Assembly: GCA_022457155.1 (NCBI GenBank)
Contig: JAJGOT010000090.1
Coordinates: forward strand, 1,014,001 to 1,078,000
Direction: 5' to 3'
From: Cladopsammia gracilis
Taxonomy: Eukaryota; Cnidaria; Anthozoa; Scleractinia; Dendrophylliidae
Length of the DNA stretch: 64,000 bases
The translations under genes and the position numbers were made by a program. Position 1 is the stretch's first letter; each line of letters opens with the position of its first letter. Positions 49,609-62,184 of the stretch are shown piece by piece. Below the pieces are notes generated by a model. It made no database searches, was not told the DNA's origin, and saw only the letters and a list, made by a program, of their open reading frames with translations.

Positions 49609-49953
49609 ATGCACATCTTGGGGTTCTTGAGAAACGACTTAAGGAGAAGAACTTTGACAAATGGCTGTAGTTCGGCAGAGACCGTGCCAACGACACATGT
49701 CGTCGTAGAGAGAAATGAAGTAAAAGACCTGAAGGACTGCAGTATGAATGAGTTCATCAAGCAGCTTAAGATGAAGCAACTAGGGATTACGGACGGCAAG
49801 AACAAACTCCACGTGACCATGTTAGAAAGGTACCGTCCTACACGCCGCCTTAAAGAGGTGTTTGTCTTACAAGGATTTGAAATAAAGGACTGGAAAAAAT
49901 TTATCACCCAAGAGTGCCAAGGTCTGTATCAATATTTCACACACAAAAAATAA
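49609..49953 (+). CDS. in-frame continuation behind the GPCR stop codon (114 aa)
   Basis: ATG immediately follows the GPCR TAA in the same frame (AAT TAA ATG CAC), and 114 further codons are open. The segment is charged and helical (MNEFIKQLKMKQLGI, HVTMLERYRPTRRLKEVF, DWKKFITQECQGLYQYF) with no family I recognise. It could be a readthrough tail, the former C-tail cut by a new stop, or a chance frame. Confidence 0.35.
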   Translation: MHILGFLRNDLRRRTLTNGCSSAETVPTTHVVVERNEVKDLKDCSMNEFIKQLKMKQLGITDGKNKLHVTMLERYRPTRRLKEVFVLQGFEIKDWKKFITQECQGLYQYFTHKK

Positions 49954-50186
49954 TTTTTCGAAATATCGAAAAACAAACGGTACCATGAAAACGAACTGCT
50001 AAAGAGGTTTCATTTGAATAGTCGGGCACACCATAGGATTTTGACGACGGACTCAGAAGTGATAACTAAATTACATCTTTCATAATTGCCTCTGGGATTG
50101 AAACGTTATCAGCAACCCCGTTACTAGTGTCTCTCGCTCCAGGAGCAGCAATTATACAAATACTGGGAACGATCGAGGTGGACCGT

Positions 50187-50379
50187 TCAGAGCCACTCAA
50201 AATTGGCCTGGACTCGAGCCACGTTTTCTCGAGGATCTCCATTCAGAAACGTGTAGATTCCCGGATGTAGCTTCTCAGCGCGCGTTAACACAATGGAGTG
50301 GTCTTCCTCTGTGGCGAGCTGCAAGTCCTGGCGTAACTGACGCTTAGCAGCGTGATCCAGCGGTACTGTACCAAATGAC
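50187..50379 (-). CDS. C9orf72: C9orf72 ortholog, last exon
   Basis: Acceptor GCTAG before 50379, stop TGA at 50187-50189. The translation contains VPLDHAAKRQLRQDLQLATE, then VLTRAEKLHPGIYTFLNGDP, matching the C-terminal DENN region of animal C9orf72 (human-type segment LKIDLDLTAEGDLNIIMALAEK, remembered). It enters in phase 2 and joins TC|G from the exon at 51359. C9orf72 works with SMCR8 and WDR41 at lysosomes in autophagy and small-GTPase regulation. Confidence 0.88.
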
Positions 50380-51358
50380 CTAGCAACGTGACAGACAAAG
50401 AACAGATTAAAGGACTAGATACGGGCGTTTGTAAAGCTGTGAACCAGAATTGACATTAGTATGGCTGTGGTGGACCATGACGAGCGAATCATGCTGTTTG
50501 AAAAAAACATCGGTCTGCACACTGCAGTGAAATCGGCCTGGAAGGGGGGGAGGCTCCAGTATAAAAATGACGAACGGAACTTGATATTGTGAACGGGTCA
50601 TTGTGTAATCTATTTACGACTACATTCTTGTAGTCGTTTTTAGTTAGCTACAAACTACACCGCGCTGACGAGCTCCAACAGAGCGAAACAGCTGCCCGCG
50701 GTTGCTACCCTGCTTTATCGGTTTCTGTCGTACTGGTATCTCGCAAAGTCTACTTTTTTACGTAGTCAGATCAGCCTTGCAGTTTGTCGGTTATGTTTGT
50801 TCAAAATTTGTAGATTGGTACGGCTTAGGGGACTAAAATCTAAAATGACCACCGTTAGAATTATCGCGGTACCTTTAAGGATATTGAGGCAAAAAAAAAA
50901 ATACAGTGGAACCCCGCCTTACGGTCACCTCGTTGTTACGGTCACTTTTTGTTTGTCCCGGCGAAACGCGCGCTCATACATTTTCTTATAATAAAACCCC
51001 GTTAATGCGGCCACCCCGTTAATACGGCCAAATTTTCATGGCCCGTTGGTGACCGTATTAACGGGGTTCCTCCGTACGACAGAAACTATTTGTCAGTCAA
51101 TTGGTTTTAGAATTGGTACCTCTTAGGGGTAAAAATCCATTTGAGCCACGCCCATCAAACGAGATTCTGGTACCTTTTGGGGTGTTTTTCGAAAATATCC
51201 CACGAGCAACCGCATCACGTTTATATGGGAGTCCCCCCCACACCCCGCCAACCCCCCAAACCCCCCCCCCCCCCCGGAAATCGGCTGTAATGCGCCAGCC
51301 GGGTTTGTACTCAAGGGAGGGAATGGGCAATGCTTGAACTGAAAGACATCGTACATAC
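50380..51358 (-). other. C9orf72 intron
   Basis: Contains an inverted pair CCCCGTTAATGCGGCCA/CCGTATTAACGGGG (about 50996-51066), part of a small MITE, and a C-tract (about 51262). Confidence 0.6.
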
Positions 51359-51468
51359 GATTTAGCTTCCAAGTATTTGATGAGTGCCAGAGCTTTTCTG
51401 TCAAGAAGGCGCAAAAAATTGTCGATGAATCCCTCACGGACACCGCAAACATATGGTAGAAGATTAAG
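51359..51468 (-). CDS. C9orf72: C9orf72 ortholog, internal exon
   Basis: Acceptor TTTGCAG before 51468, donor TC|GTATGT after 51359; 110 nt, entering in phase 0, leaving in phase 2. It reads LNLLPYVCGVREGFIDNF then LRLLDRKALALIKYLEAK. The segment LDRKALALIKYLE corresponds to LHRKALTLIKYIE of vertebrate C9orf72. Confidence 0.9.
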
Positions 51469-52089
51469 CTGCAAAGAAATATCAAACGAAATCAGTAAGA
51501 ATAGAAGATAAAGCTGCTGTTCGTTTCTGAAGCCCTGACCAGTCAACGCAAGTTTTAAAAATTTCAACTTTCGGACAAACTTGCGATGGGTGGCCAAACG
51601 TGCTGGCACGTAGACGTGAGTTGTTCGCAAGCTGTCAAAAAAACTATTTCATTGCAGCCTTGTGTACGCCATCATACCAAAGCAAACAACACTGGAAGTA
51701 ACTTGTGGTCCACTTGCGTTCGGTTGGACAAACGGTGAAATACTTGCGCCTACTTGCGGACAAATTTGAGCTCGATCAAAATGTGAACGTGGCCAAACCG
51801 AGTTGCAAGTTATTGCAAGTTATTGTAATTTGGAACTTGCGTTCTTGTTTGGTGAGGGCTTAAAGGGACACTGAATGAAATATCGTAGCCTGCGAGCAGG
51901 CTCTACTATTTGGGTTTCGCGCGCGAGTGCTGTGCGAGCGATGATCATGAAGCTGCGAATTTAATACGAGCGAGAAAAGTAGACTTTTCCTCGCCCCATT
52001 CTTCTCGACGGCTTCGCCGGCTCACAGCTCCGCCGCCAAGACTCGCGCGATACCCCAAACAAGTGAGCCTGCTCGCAGGCTAGAAATAT

Positions 52090-52410
52090 CGTGTTTCATG
52101 ATTATGGCCAGGAGCTTGCTTTAAGCTTACTTTATGATCTTGAAATTGGAAGAAACCATCGCCAAAAGTGATAGAAACAAAGAAATATGAACTAAACAGA
52201 CAAAATAACAGCTAAAAAAATTCAAAATTTCACAAGAATGACAAGTTTGATTTCTCGACCGCCTGTCAATAAATCAAATTTCATGAACAGTAATCCACTT
52301 CAATCCTTGAAATCCTGCACTTTTTCTCCAAACTACTGCTTTTGTTTTGCTCTATAGAAACTTTTCATCCAAATAAGTTGTATATTTGGTGCCATTTGGC
52401 GATATAACGT
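52090..52410 (+). repeat. dispersed repeat family A, copy 3
   Basis: Same words as at 13715-14030 and 40615-40935 (AATCCTGCACTTTTTCTCC, TTTTGCTCTATAGAA). It lies in a C9orf72 intron. The adjacent 51888-52085 segment holds an inverted pair GTAGCCTGCGAGCAGGCT / AGCCTGCTCGCAGGCTA. Confidence 0.75.
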
Positions 52411-52610
52411 GCAAATAACCTAAGCGAAAGTTTGCTATCAGACTTTCTCTGTCAATTTTCAGACCTACCCACCCCCGATCTCGTCTCCGGCGAAAAACCT
52501 ATCAGGTGTAGTATAAACTACTTTATGCCGGGTCTGTTTACACTATTCCGAATCGATTTCTGCGTTAGCGAAAAAAATACGATCCTGTTTGGTATGTGCT
52601 GTGCACTTAC

Positions 52611-52668
52611 ATCATGCATGAATGTTTGCACCAGCATGCCAGCTTCTTCAGAGTTATGAAACAAACCC
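52611..52668 (-). CDS. C9orf72: C9orf72 ortholog, internal exon
   Basis: Acceptor TTCCAG before 52668, donor GAT|GTAAGT after 52611; 58 nt. Entering in phase 2 (CT|G from 61010), it reads LFHNSEEAGMLVQTFMHD, similar to the DVLHRDTLVKAFLDQVF segment of vertebrate proteins. It leaves in phase 0 into the exon at 51468. Confidence 0.82.
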
Positions 52669-52940
52669 CTGGAATAAAGACAAAGAGAAAGCGTCAGTTA
52701 TCTGCTTACTAGTAAAATGAACAACATAATAAACAGTTATGGGAAGAGGGTTTGGAGGGGGAGGGGGAATGAGCGCTCCTTCCCCGCTTCCCCAGTTTGA
52801 GCCTGAGAACTTGCTCCCAGGCTACAAAAATGTTTTGGGTGTCGCGGTCTACTGGAAAGAACAGTCCCATTACTCTGCGAAAACAGACAAAAAACTGAAC
52901 GCAAGTTTTGTGTGTCGAAAAACACTCGGTCAAAAAGTTA

Positions 52941-55900
52941 GGTAATACGTTCATGATAACCGTCACGAATATAGCATCTCCAACGTTTAAGTCTATAAGA
53001 ATCACATACTAAACTTTCTAAGTTATCCGTTCTGGTGGATCCCGTTGTTCTCTTAGTTCTTGTAGTTTCTGTAGTTCTGGTAGTTCTTGTAGTTCTGTAG
53101 TTCTTGAAGTTCTGTAGTTCCTGTAGTTCTTGTAGTTCTGTAGTTCTGTAGTTTTGGAAGTTCTTGTAGTTCTGTAGTTCCTGTAGTTCATATAGTTCTT
53201 GTAGTTATCGTAGTTTTGGTAGTTCTTGTAGTTCTGTAGTTCCTGTAGTTCATGTAGTTCTTGTAGTTATCGTAGTTCTTGTAGTTCTTGTAGTTCTGTA
53301 GTTCTGTAGTTCCTGTAGTTCATGTAGTTCTTGCAGTTAAATGAATGTAGTTCTTGTAGTTATCGTAGTTCTTCTAGTTCTGTAGTTCCTGTAGTTCATG
53401 TAGTTCTTATAGTTCGGTAGTTCTTGTAGTTCAGTAGTTCTAGTAGTTCTGTAGTTCCTGTAGTTCTTGTAGTTCTTGTAGTTCGGTAGTTCTTGTAGTT
53501 CAGTAGTTCTTGTAGTTCTTGTAGTTCTTGTAGTTCTTGTAGTTCGGTAGTTCTTGTAGTTACGTAGTTCTTGTAGTTCGGTAGTTCCTGTAGTTCATAT
53601 AGTTCTTGTAGTTATCGTAGTTCTGGTAGTTATGTAGTTCTAGTAGTTCTGTAGTTTTGGTAGTTCTTGTAGTTCTGTAGTTCTTGTAGTTAATGTAGTT
53701 CTTGTAGTTATCGTAGTTCTTCTAGTTCTGTAGTTCATGTAGTTCTTATAGTTCGGTAGTTCTTGTAGTTCAGTAGTTCTTGTAGTTCTGTAGTTCCTGT
53801 AGTTCTTGTAGTTCTTGTAGTTCTTGTAGTTCTGGAAGTTCTTGTAGTTCTTGTAGTTCGGTAGTTCTTGTAGTTCAGTAGTTCTTGTAGTTCTTGTAGT
53901 TCTTGTAGTTCGGTAGTTCTTGTAGTTCGGTAGTTCTTGTAGTTCTGTAGTTCTTGTAGTTCTTGTAGTTCTGGTAGTTCTGTAGTTCGGTAGTTCTTGT
54001 AGTTCGGTAGTTCTTGAAGTACAGTAGTTCTTGTAGTTCTTGTAGTTCGGTAGTTCTTGTAGTTCTGGTAGCTCTTGTAGTTCAGTAGTTCTTGTAGTTC
54101 TTGTAGTTCTTGTAGTTCGGTAGTTCTTGTAGTTCGGTAGTTTTTGTAGTTTGGTAGTTCTTGTACTTCGTGTAGTTCGGTAGTTCTTGTAGTTCGGTAG
54201 TTCTTGTAGTTCAGTAGTTCTTGTAGTTCTTGTAGTTCGGTAGTTATTGTAGTTCGGTAGTTCTTGTAGTTCGGTAGTTCTTGTAGTTCTGTAGTTCTTG
54301 TAGTTCTGGTAGTTCTGTAGTTCGGTAGTTCTTGTAGTTCGGTAGTTCTTGTAGTTCTGGTAGTTCTTGTAGTTCAGTAGTTCTTGTAGTTCGGTAGTTC
54401 TTGTAGTTCGGTAGTTCTTGTAGTTCGGTAATTCTTGTAGTTCTTGTAGTTCGGTAGTTCTTGTAGTTCAGTAGTTCTTGTAGTTCTCGTAGTTCAGTAG
54501 TTCTTGTAGTTCGGTAGTTCTTGTAGTTCGGTAGTTCTTGTAGTTCAGTAGTTCTTGTAGTTCTTGTAGTTCTGTAGTTTTGGTAGTTCTTGTAGTTCTG
54601 TAGGTCATGTAGGTCATGTAGTTCTTGTAGTTCTTGTAGTTCTGTAGTTCTGTAGTTCCTGTAGTTCATGTAGTTCTTGTAGTTATCGTAGTTCTTCTAG
54701 TTCTGTAGTTCCTGTAGATCGTGTAGTTCTTATAGTTCGGTAGTTCTTGTAGTTCAGTAGTTCTTGTAGTTCAGTAGTTCTTGTAGTTCTTGTAGTTCTT
54801 GTAGTTCTGGTAGTTCTGTAGTTCGGTAGTTCTTGTAGTTCGGTAGTTCTTGTAGTTCAGTAGTTCTTGTAGTTCTTGTAGTTCTGTAGTTTTGGTAGTT
54901 CTTGTAGTTCTGTAGGTCATGTAGGTCATGTAGTTCTTGTAGTTCTTGTAGTTCTGTAGTTCTGTAGTTCCTGTAGTTCATGTAGTTCTTGTAGTTATCG
55001 TAGTTCTTCTAGTTCTGTAGTTCCTGTAGATCGTGTAGTTCTTATAGTTCGGTAGTTCTTGTAGTTCAGTAGTTCTTGTAGTTCAGTAGTTCTTGTAGTT
55101 CTTGTAGTTCTTGTAGTTCTGGTAGTTCTGTAGTTCGGTAGTTCTTGTAGTTCGGTAGTTCTTGTAGTTCGGTAGTTCTTGTAGTTCGGTAGTTCTTGTA
55201 GTTCAGTAGTTCTTGTAGTTCTTGTAGTTCTTGTAGTTCTTGTAGTTCGGTAGTTCTTGTAGTTCGGTAGTTCTTGTAGTTCTGGTAGTTCTTGTAGTTC
55301 GGTAGTTCTTGTAGTTCGGTAGTTCTTGTAGTTCTGTAGTTCGGTAGTTCTTGTAGTTCTTGTAGTTCTTGTAGTTCTTGTAGTTCTTGTAGTTCTTGTA
55401 GTTCTTGTAGTTCGGTAGTTATTGTAGTTCGGTAGTTCTTGTAGTTCAGTAGTTCTTGTAGTTCTTGTAGTTCGGTAGTTCTTGTAGTTCTGGTAGTTCT
55501 TGTAGTTCGGTAGTTCTTGTAGTTCGGTAGTTATTGTAGTTCGGTAGTTATTGTAGTTCGGTAGTTCTTGTAGTTCGGTAGTTCTTGTAGTTCGGTAGTT
55601 CTTGCAGTTCTGTAGTTTTGGTAGTTCTTGTAGTGCTGTAGTTCCTGTAGTTCATGTAGTTCTTGTAGTTCTTGTAGTTCTTGTAGTTCTGTAGTTCTAA
55701 AGTTCCTGTAGTTCATGTAGTTCTTGTAGTTAATGTAGTTCTTGTAGTTATCGTAGTTCTTCTAGTTCTGTAGTTCTTGTAGTTCTTGTAGTTCTTGTAG
55801 TTCTTGTAGTTCGGTAGTTCTTGTAGTTCGGTAGTTCTTGTAGTTCGGTAGTTCTTGTAGTTCTTGTAGTTCTTGTAGTTCTTTTAGTTCGGTAGTTCTT

Positions 55901-58900
55901 GTAGTTCGGTAGTTCTTGTAGTTCTACAGAACTACCGAACTACAGAACTACAAGAACTACCGAACTACAGAACCACAAGAACTACAGACCTACCGAACTA
56001 CAAGAACTACAGAACTACAAGAACTACCGAACTACAGAACTACCGAACTACCGAACTACAGAACTACCGAACTACCGAACTACAAGAACTACATAACTAC
56101 AGAACTACTGAACTACAGAACTACAGAACTACAAGAACTACCGAACTACAGAACTGCAGAACTACCGAACTACCGAACTACAGAACTACAGAACTACCGA
56201 ACTACAAGAACCACGAGAACTACAAAACTACAAGAACTACAGAACTACAAGAACTACAAAAACTACAACTGAAGAACTACAGAACTACAACAACAACGGA
56301 ACTACAAGAACTACAGAACTACAAGACTACAAGTTAGAACTACAAGAACTACAAGAACTACAGAACTACAAGAACTACCGAACTACAAGAACTACAGAAC
56401 TACAGAACTACCAGAACTACAGAACTACAAGAACTACAAGAACTACATAACTACAGGACTACCAGAACTACCAGAACTACACGAACTACCGAACTACAAG
56501 AACTACCGAACTACAAGAACTACAGAACTACAAGAACTACAGAACTACAAGAACTACGAGAACTACATAACCACAAGAACTACATTAACTACAAGAACTA
56601 CAGAACTACAAGAACTACAAGAACTACATAACTACAGAACTACAGAACTACAGAACTACCAGAACTACCAGAACTACAAGAACTACAAGAACTACCGAAC
56701 TACCGAACTACCGAACTACGATAACTACATGAACTACATGAACTACAGGAACTACAGAACTACATGAACTACCAAAACTACAGAACTACCAGAACTACGA
56801 TAACTACATGAACTACAAGAACTACAGAACTACATGAACTACCAAAACTACAGAACTACCAGAACTACAGGAACTACAGAACTACAAGAACTACAAAAAC
56901 TACAGAACTACCAGAACTACAGGAACTACAGAACTACAAGAACTACAAGAACTACAAGAACTACAGAACTACAGAACTACAATAACAACAAGAACTACAA
57001 GAACTACAAGAACTACAGAACTACAAGAACTACAAGAACTACAGAACTACCGAACTACCGAACTACAGGAACTACAGAACTACAAGAACTACAGAACTAC
57101 AAGAACTACAGAACTACAAGAACTACAAGAACTACAAGAACTACAGAACTACAAGAACTACAAGAACTACAGAACTACCGAACTACCGAACTACAAGAAC
57201 TACAAGAACTACAGAACTACCGAACTACAAGAACTACAAGAACTACAGAACTACAAGAACTACCAGAACTACCAGAACTACAAGAACTACAAGAACTACA
57301 CGAACTACACGAACTACCGAACTACAAGAACTACCGAACTACAAGAACTACCGAACTACAAGAACTACATAACTACAAGAACTACAGAACTACAAGAACT
57401 ACCGAACTACAAGAACTACATAACTACAAGGACTACATTAACTACAAGAACTACAGAACTACAAGAACTACAGAACTACAAGAACTACAAGAACTACAGA
57501 ACTACAAGAACTACAAGAACTACATAACTACAGAACTACAGAACTACAGAACTACCAGAACTACAAGAACTACCAGAACTACAAGAACTACAAGAACTAC
57601 CGAACTACCGAACTACGATAACTACTTGAACTACATGAACTACAGGAACTACAGAACTACATGAACTACCAAAACTACAGAACTACCAGAACTACGATAA
57701 CTACATGAACTACAAGAATTACAAGAACTACAGAACTACATGAACTACCAAAACTACAGAACTACCAGAACTACAGGAACTACAGAACTACAAGAACTAC
57801 AAAAACTACAGAACTACCAGAACTACAGGAACTACAGAACTACAAGAACTACAGAACTACAGAACTACAATAACAACAAGAACTACAAGAACTACAAGAA
57901 CTACAAGAACTACAGAACTACAAGAACTACAGAACTACCGAACTACAGAACTACAGAACTACCGAACTACAGGAACTACAGAACTACAAGAACTACAGAA
58001 CTACAAGAACTACAAGAACTACAGAACTACAAGAACTACAAGAACTACCGAACTACCGAACTACCGAACTACCGAACTACCGAACTACATAACTACAAGA
58101 ACTACAGAACTACAGAACTACCGAACTACAAGAACTAAAAGAACTACAGAACTACAAGAACTACCAGAACTACAAGAACTACAAGAACTACAAGAACTAC
58201 AAGAACTACCGAACTACAAGAACTACCGAACTACAAGAACTACATAACTACAAGAACTACAGAACTACAAGAACTACCGAACTACAAGAACTACATAACT
58301 ACAAGAACTACATTAACTACAAGAACTACAGAACTACAAGAACTACAGAACTACAAGAACTACAAGAACAACAGAACTACAAGAACTACAAGAACAACAG
58401 AACTACAAGAACTACAAGAACTACAAGAACTACATAACTACAGAACTACAGAACTACAGAACTACAGAACTACAGAACTACCAGAACTACAAGAACTACA
58501 AGAACTACAAGAACTACAAGAACTACAAAAACTACAAGAACTACCGAACTACCGAACTACCGAACTACGATAACTACATGAACTACATGAACTACAGGAA
58601 CTACAGAACTACATGAACTACCAAAACTACAGAACTACCAGAACTACGATAACTACATGAACTACAAGAACTACAAGAACTACAGAACTACATGAACTAC
58701 CAAAACTACAAGAACTAAAAGAACTACAAGAACTACAAGAACTACCGAACTACGATAACTACATGAACTACATGAACTACAGGAACTACAGAACTACATG
58801 AACTACCAAAACTACAGAACTACCAGAACTACGATAACTACATGAACTACAAGAACTACAGAACTACATGAACTACCAAAACTACAGAACTACCAGAACT

Positions 58901-60234
58901 ACAGGAACTACAGAACTACAAGAACTACAAAAACTACAGAACTACCAGAACTACAGGAACTACAGAACTACAGAACTATAAGAACTACAGAACTACAAGA
59001 ACTACAGAACTACAAGAACTACAATAACTACAATAACTACAGAACTACAAGAACTACAGAACTACAGAACTACAGAACTACAAGAACTACAGAACTACCG
59101 AACTACAGAACTACCGAACTACAAGAACTACAGAACTACCGTTCTACAAGAACTACAGAGCTACAGAACTACAAGAACTACAAGAACTACAGAACTACAA
59201 GAACTACAGAACTACAAGAACTACAAGAACTACAGAACTACCGAACTACAAGAACTACATAACTACAAGAACTACAGAACTACAGAACTACAAGAACTAC
59301 AAGAACTACGAGAACTACAGAACTACAGAACTACAAGAACTACCAGAACTACCAGAACTACAAGAACTACAAGAACTACAAGAACTACAAGAACTACACG
59401 AACTACACGAACTACCGAACTACAAGAACTACCGAACTACAAGAACTACATAACTACAAGAACTACAGAACTACAAGAACTACCGAACTACAAGAACTAC
59501 ATAACTACAAGAACTACATTAACTACAAGAACTACAGAACTACAAGAACTACAGAACTACAAGAACTACAAGAACTACAGAACTACAAGAACTACAAAAA
59601 CTACAAGAACTACATAACTACAAGAACTACAGAACTACAAGAACTACCGAACTACAAGAACTACATAACTACAAGAACTACATTAACTACAAGAACTACA
59701 GAACTACAAGAACTACAGAACTACAAGAACTACAAGAACTACATAACTACAAGAACTACAAGAACTGCAAGAACTACAGAACTACAGAACTACAGAACTA
59801 CCAGAACTACCAGAACTAGAAGAACTACAAGAACTACAAGAACTACCGAACTACCTGAACTACGATAACTACATGAACTACAGGAACTACAGAACTACAT
59901 GAACTACCAAAACTACAGAACTACCAGAACTACAGGAACTACAGAACTACAAGAACTACAGAACTACAGAACTACATGAACTACCAAAACTACAGAACTA
60001 CCAGAACTACAGGAACTACAGAACTACAGAACTATAAGAACTACAGAACTACAGAACTACAAGAACTACAGAACTACAAGAACTACAAGAACTACCAGAA
60101 CTACAGAAACTACAAGAACTAAGAGAACAACGGGAACCACCAGAACGGATAACTTAGAAAGTTTAGTATGTGATTCCGATAGACTTAAACGTTGGAGATG
60201 CTATATTCGTGACGGTTATCATGAACGTATTACC
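52941..60234. repeat. giant inverted minisatellite (foldback-like element, 7.3 kb)
   Basis: The left half (to about 55925) consists of units TAGTTCTTG, TAGTTCTG and TAGTTCGG; the right half of their complements ACTACAAGA etc. The unique outer flanks are also inverted copies: 52941-53060 mirrors about 60110-60234 (ends GGTAATACGTTCATGATAAC and its inverse). Long inverted repeats of short tandem units are the structure of foldback (FB-type) transposons. The element fills most of the 8.3-kb C9orf72 intron. Open frames in it are repeat artefacts. Confidence 0.9.
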
Positions 60235-60527
60235 AAAAGTTATTGATCAGTACTTTCGTGTGGTACCGTTTATTACGCACTACAAGGTTTGTACGAGAAT
60301 CAAATTTGTATTAGAAATCGAACGAGCGAGGCTTTGCAAGCGACGAGTGCGTAAATGCCGTACAAAGCACTGCCCATGCTATTGTTTATTTTATACATTT
60401 GTGATTGGACGACTAAGCTTTTTTCACGTGTGGGAAAGTCGCTTCGCCATTCTGATTGGCTGCGAACCCCCGAACGGGATTTTCACACGCCAAATTTCAA
60501 TAGAAAATCTCCATAAGTATGAAATAA

Positions 60528-60965
60528 AAGGTGGTTCTAACTTTTGTGGTGACATTTCAAACGAAAGCTATTGAGCAGTACTCATTCTTTCCTGTGGTGC
60601 TGTTTATTATGCTGTACAAGGTGGTTCTAACTTTTGAGTCTGTGGATGAAATCCTAAAGTGTGACCATTCAAATGAAAGCTACTGAGCAGTACTTTACTG
60701 TGGTACTGTTTATTATGCTGTACAAGGTGGTTCTCACTTTTGAGTCTGTAGATGAAATCCTAAAGTGTGACCATTTATGCTGTACAAGGTGGTTCTGACT
60801 GTTGAGTCTGTGGATGAAATCCTAAAGTGTGACCATTCAAATAAAAGCTATTGAGCAGTCCTTTCCTGTGGTACTGGTTATTGTGATGTACAAGGTGGTT
60901 CTAACTTTTGAGTCCGTGGATGTAATCCTAAAAGGTGACCATTCAATTGAAAGCTAATGAGCAGT
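60528..60965 (+). repeat. tandem repeat of about 115-bp units
   Basis: Four to five copies of a unit containing AAGGTGGTTCTAACTTTTGA, GATGAAATCCTAAAGTGTGA and AAAGCTA(T/C)TGAGCAGT; one copy is shortened near 60772. Confidence 0.85.
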
Positions 60966-61009
60966 TCTTCTTTTCAAAATTTCCCAAAATCTGTCAAATT
61001 TTAACTCAC

Positions 61010-61209
61010 AGTGCAGGAAATACTGGTGCATCTTCAGCCTCCTCAAGCAGCAGCGCTAACTCAATGTCAATAAACTCTTTTCTAATGACCACATGTTCAT
61101 TAAAGGGGCAAGTCTGTTTGACGTCACCGGTGTCCAAGTCAACCAGAGTGCTCGGCAAACTGCTAGTGATGATTCCTTTAACTGGAAGACTGAATGGATC
61201 CTTGGAACT
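61010..61209 (-). CDS. C9orf72: C9orf72 ortholog, internal exon
   Basis: Acceptor CATCAG before 61209, donor CT|GTGAGT after 61010; 200 nt, entering in phase 0, leaving in phase 2. It reads SSKDPFSLPVKGIITSSLPS, then TLVDLDTGDVKQTCPFNEHV, ELALLLEEAEDAP. The segment DLDTGDVKQTCPFNEH aligns with DVDVNTVKQMPPCHEH of vertebrate C9orf72. Confidence 0.92.
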
Positions 61210-62058
61210 CTGATGAAAAATACAATATTGTTCAATAACAATACTTCGATATTGTTCTCAATTCATGACGAGAACACAAAGAAAATCACAACCGTGAAGG
61301 GGGTTTGGATACCTGGTCTTAATTAGCATAGATTTTGGTGATTTTATTCCTTCGCTTTTCCCGCATTTAATGATAAGCTTGAGAAGCTATGTCAAACACT
61401 TGAAAGAGAGTTTCATCAGGTATTAAACACCTCGAAGTGGGTTAAACAAACTCGGCTGCGTCTCGTTTTTCAACCCACTTCTCGGTGTTTGGATATCCTA
61501 ATGAAACACGCTTCCCCATGTTTGATATATTACTGCAAATACCGTAGAGTTACGAAAGTAGCGGTCCCCGTTACTTTCGGAATTAGCAGGCCTAAGGGAC
61601 CGCAACTTTCAGGTAGCCGCTACTTTCGGGCAGCTAAAATACGTGAGTAATTGAAAAAAATGACAATAAACACAACCGCGGAATAATTGCTCGCTTATAA
61701 ATGAAAGGTAGTCTCCGGCTTTCGAGGGTGGTCGCACATAAAGGTTGGCGGTATATGATATTTAATCTCTGCAGAATAGAGACCACTGGTCATGGGAGTG
61801 AGAATGCAAATACCTTCACAACATGGGTGTAAGCTAATATTAGATTGAAAATAATTATCATGGGGCATAGGGTTCTATTTTCTTATATTATTTTCTCTTG
61901 TTCTCAGACAATAACACCAAAAAATGTTGACATTAATTTTTTTTTTCAGTAAATTGAATCATAATAATTTGAGACATCTTGCAAGTGGCCAACTCTCCTA
62001 TATGTACATAGATGGTCAGCATTTCTAAGCAACAACCACATAGAATGACATTATGCAC
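61210..62058 (-). other. C9orf72 intron
   Basis: Contains two dispersed repeat fragments: about 61330-61520 (family also at 4290-4500 and 63380-63530) and about 61545-61690 (family also at 14825-14995). Confidence 0.6.
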
Positions 62059-62184
62059 CTTTAACAAGCCTTGAACAAACAGATCTGAATCATACAAATC
62101 AGTGTCATTTGACAGCGTCTCCACTGCATAACGTGATCGCCGTCGCTCCTCAGAAGACAACAACAGTGCCAATGTATTGACCAT
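62059..62184 (-). CDS. C9orf72: C9orf72 ortholog, internal exon
   Basis: Acceptor TTACAG before 62184, donor AAG|GTGCAT after 62059; exactly 42 codons, phase 0 to 0. It reads MVNTLALLLSSEERRRSRYA and ends DSDLFVQGLLK. The terminal FVQGLLK is identical to the vertebrate protein. Confidence 0.93.

Noticed and set aside
54244..58138. Long frames encoding NYRNYRTTRTTELQ-type repeats
   Set aside because: They are translations of the 8-9 bp minisatellite and appear on both arms; no gene.
52941..60234. CRISPR-like array
   Set aside because: No unique spacers between repeats; it is a simple tandem minisatellite in an animal genome.
61007..61009. TGA as the C9orf72 stop after ...PVFPAL
   Set aside because: It lies inside a perfect GTGAGT donor, and the next exon (52668) continues in phase with family-like sequence.
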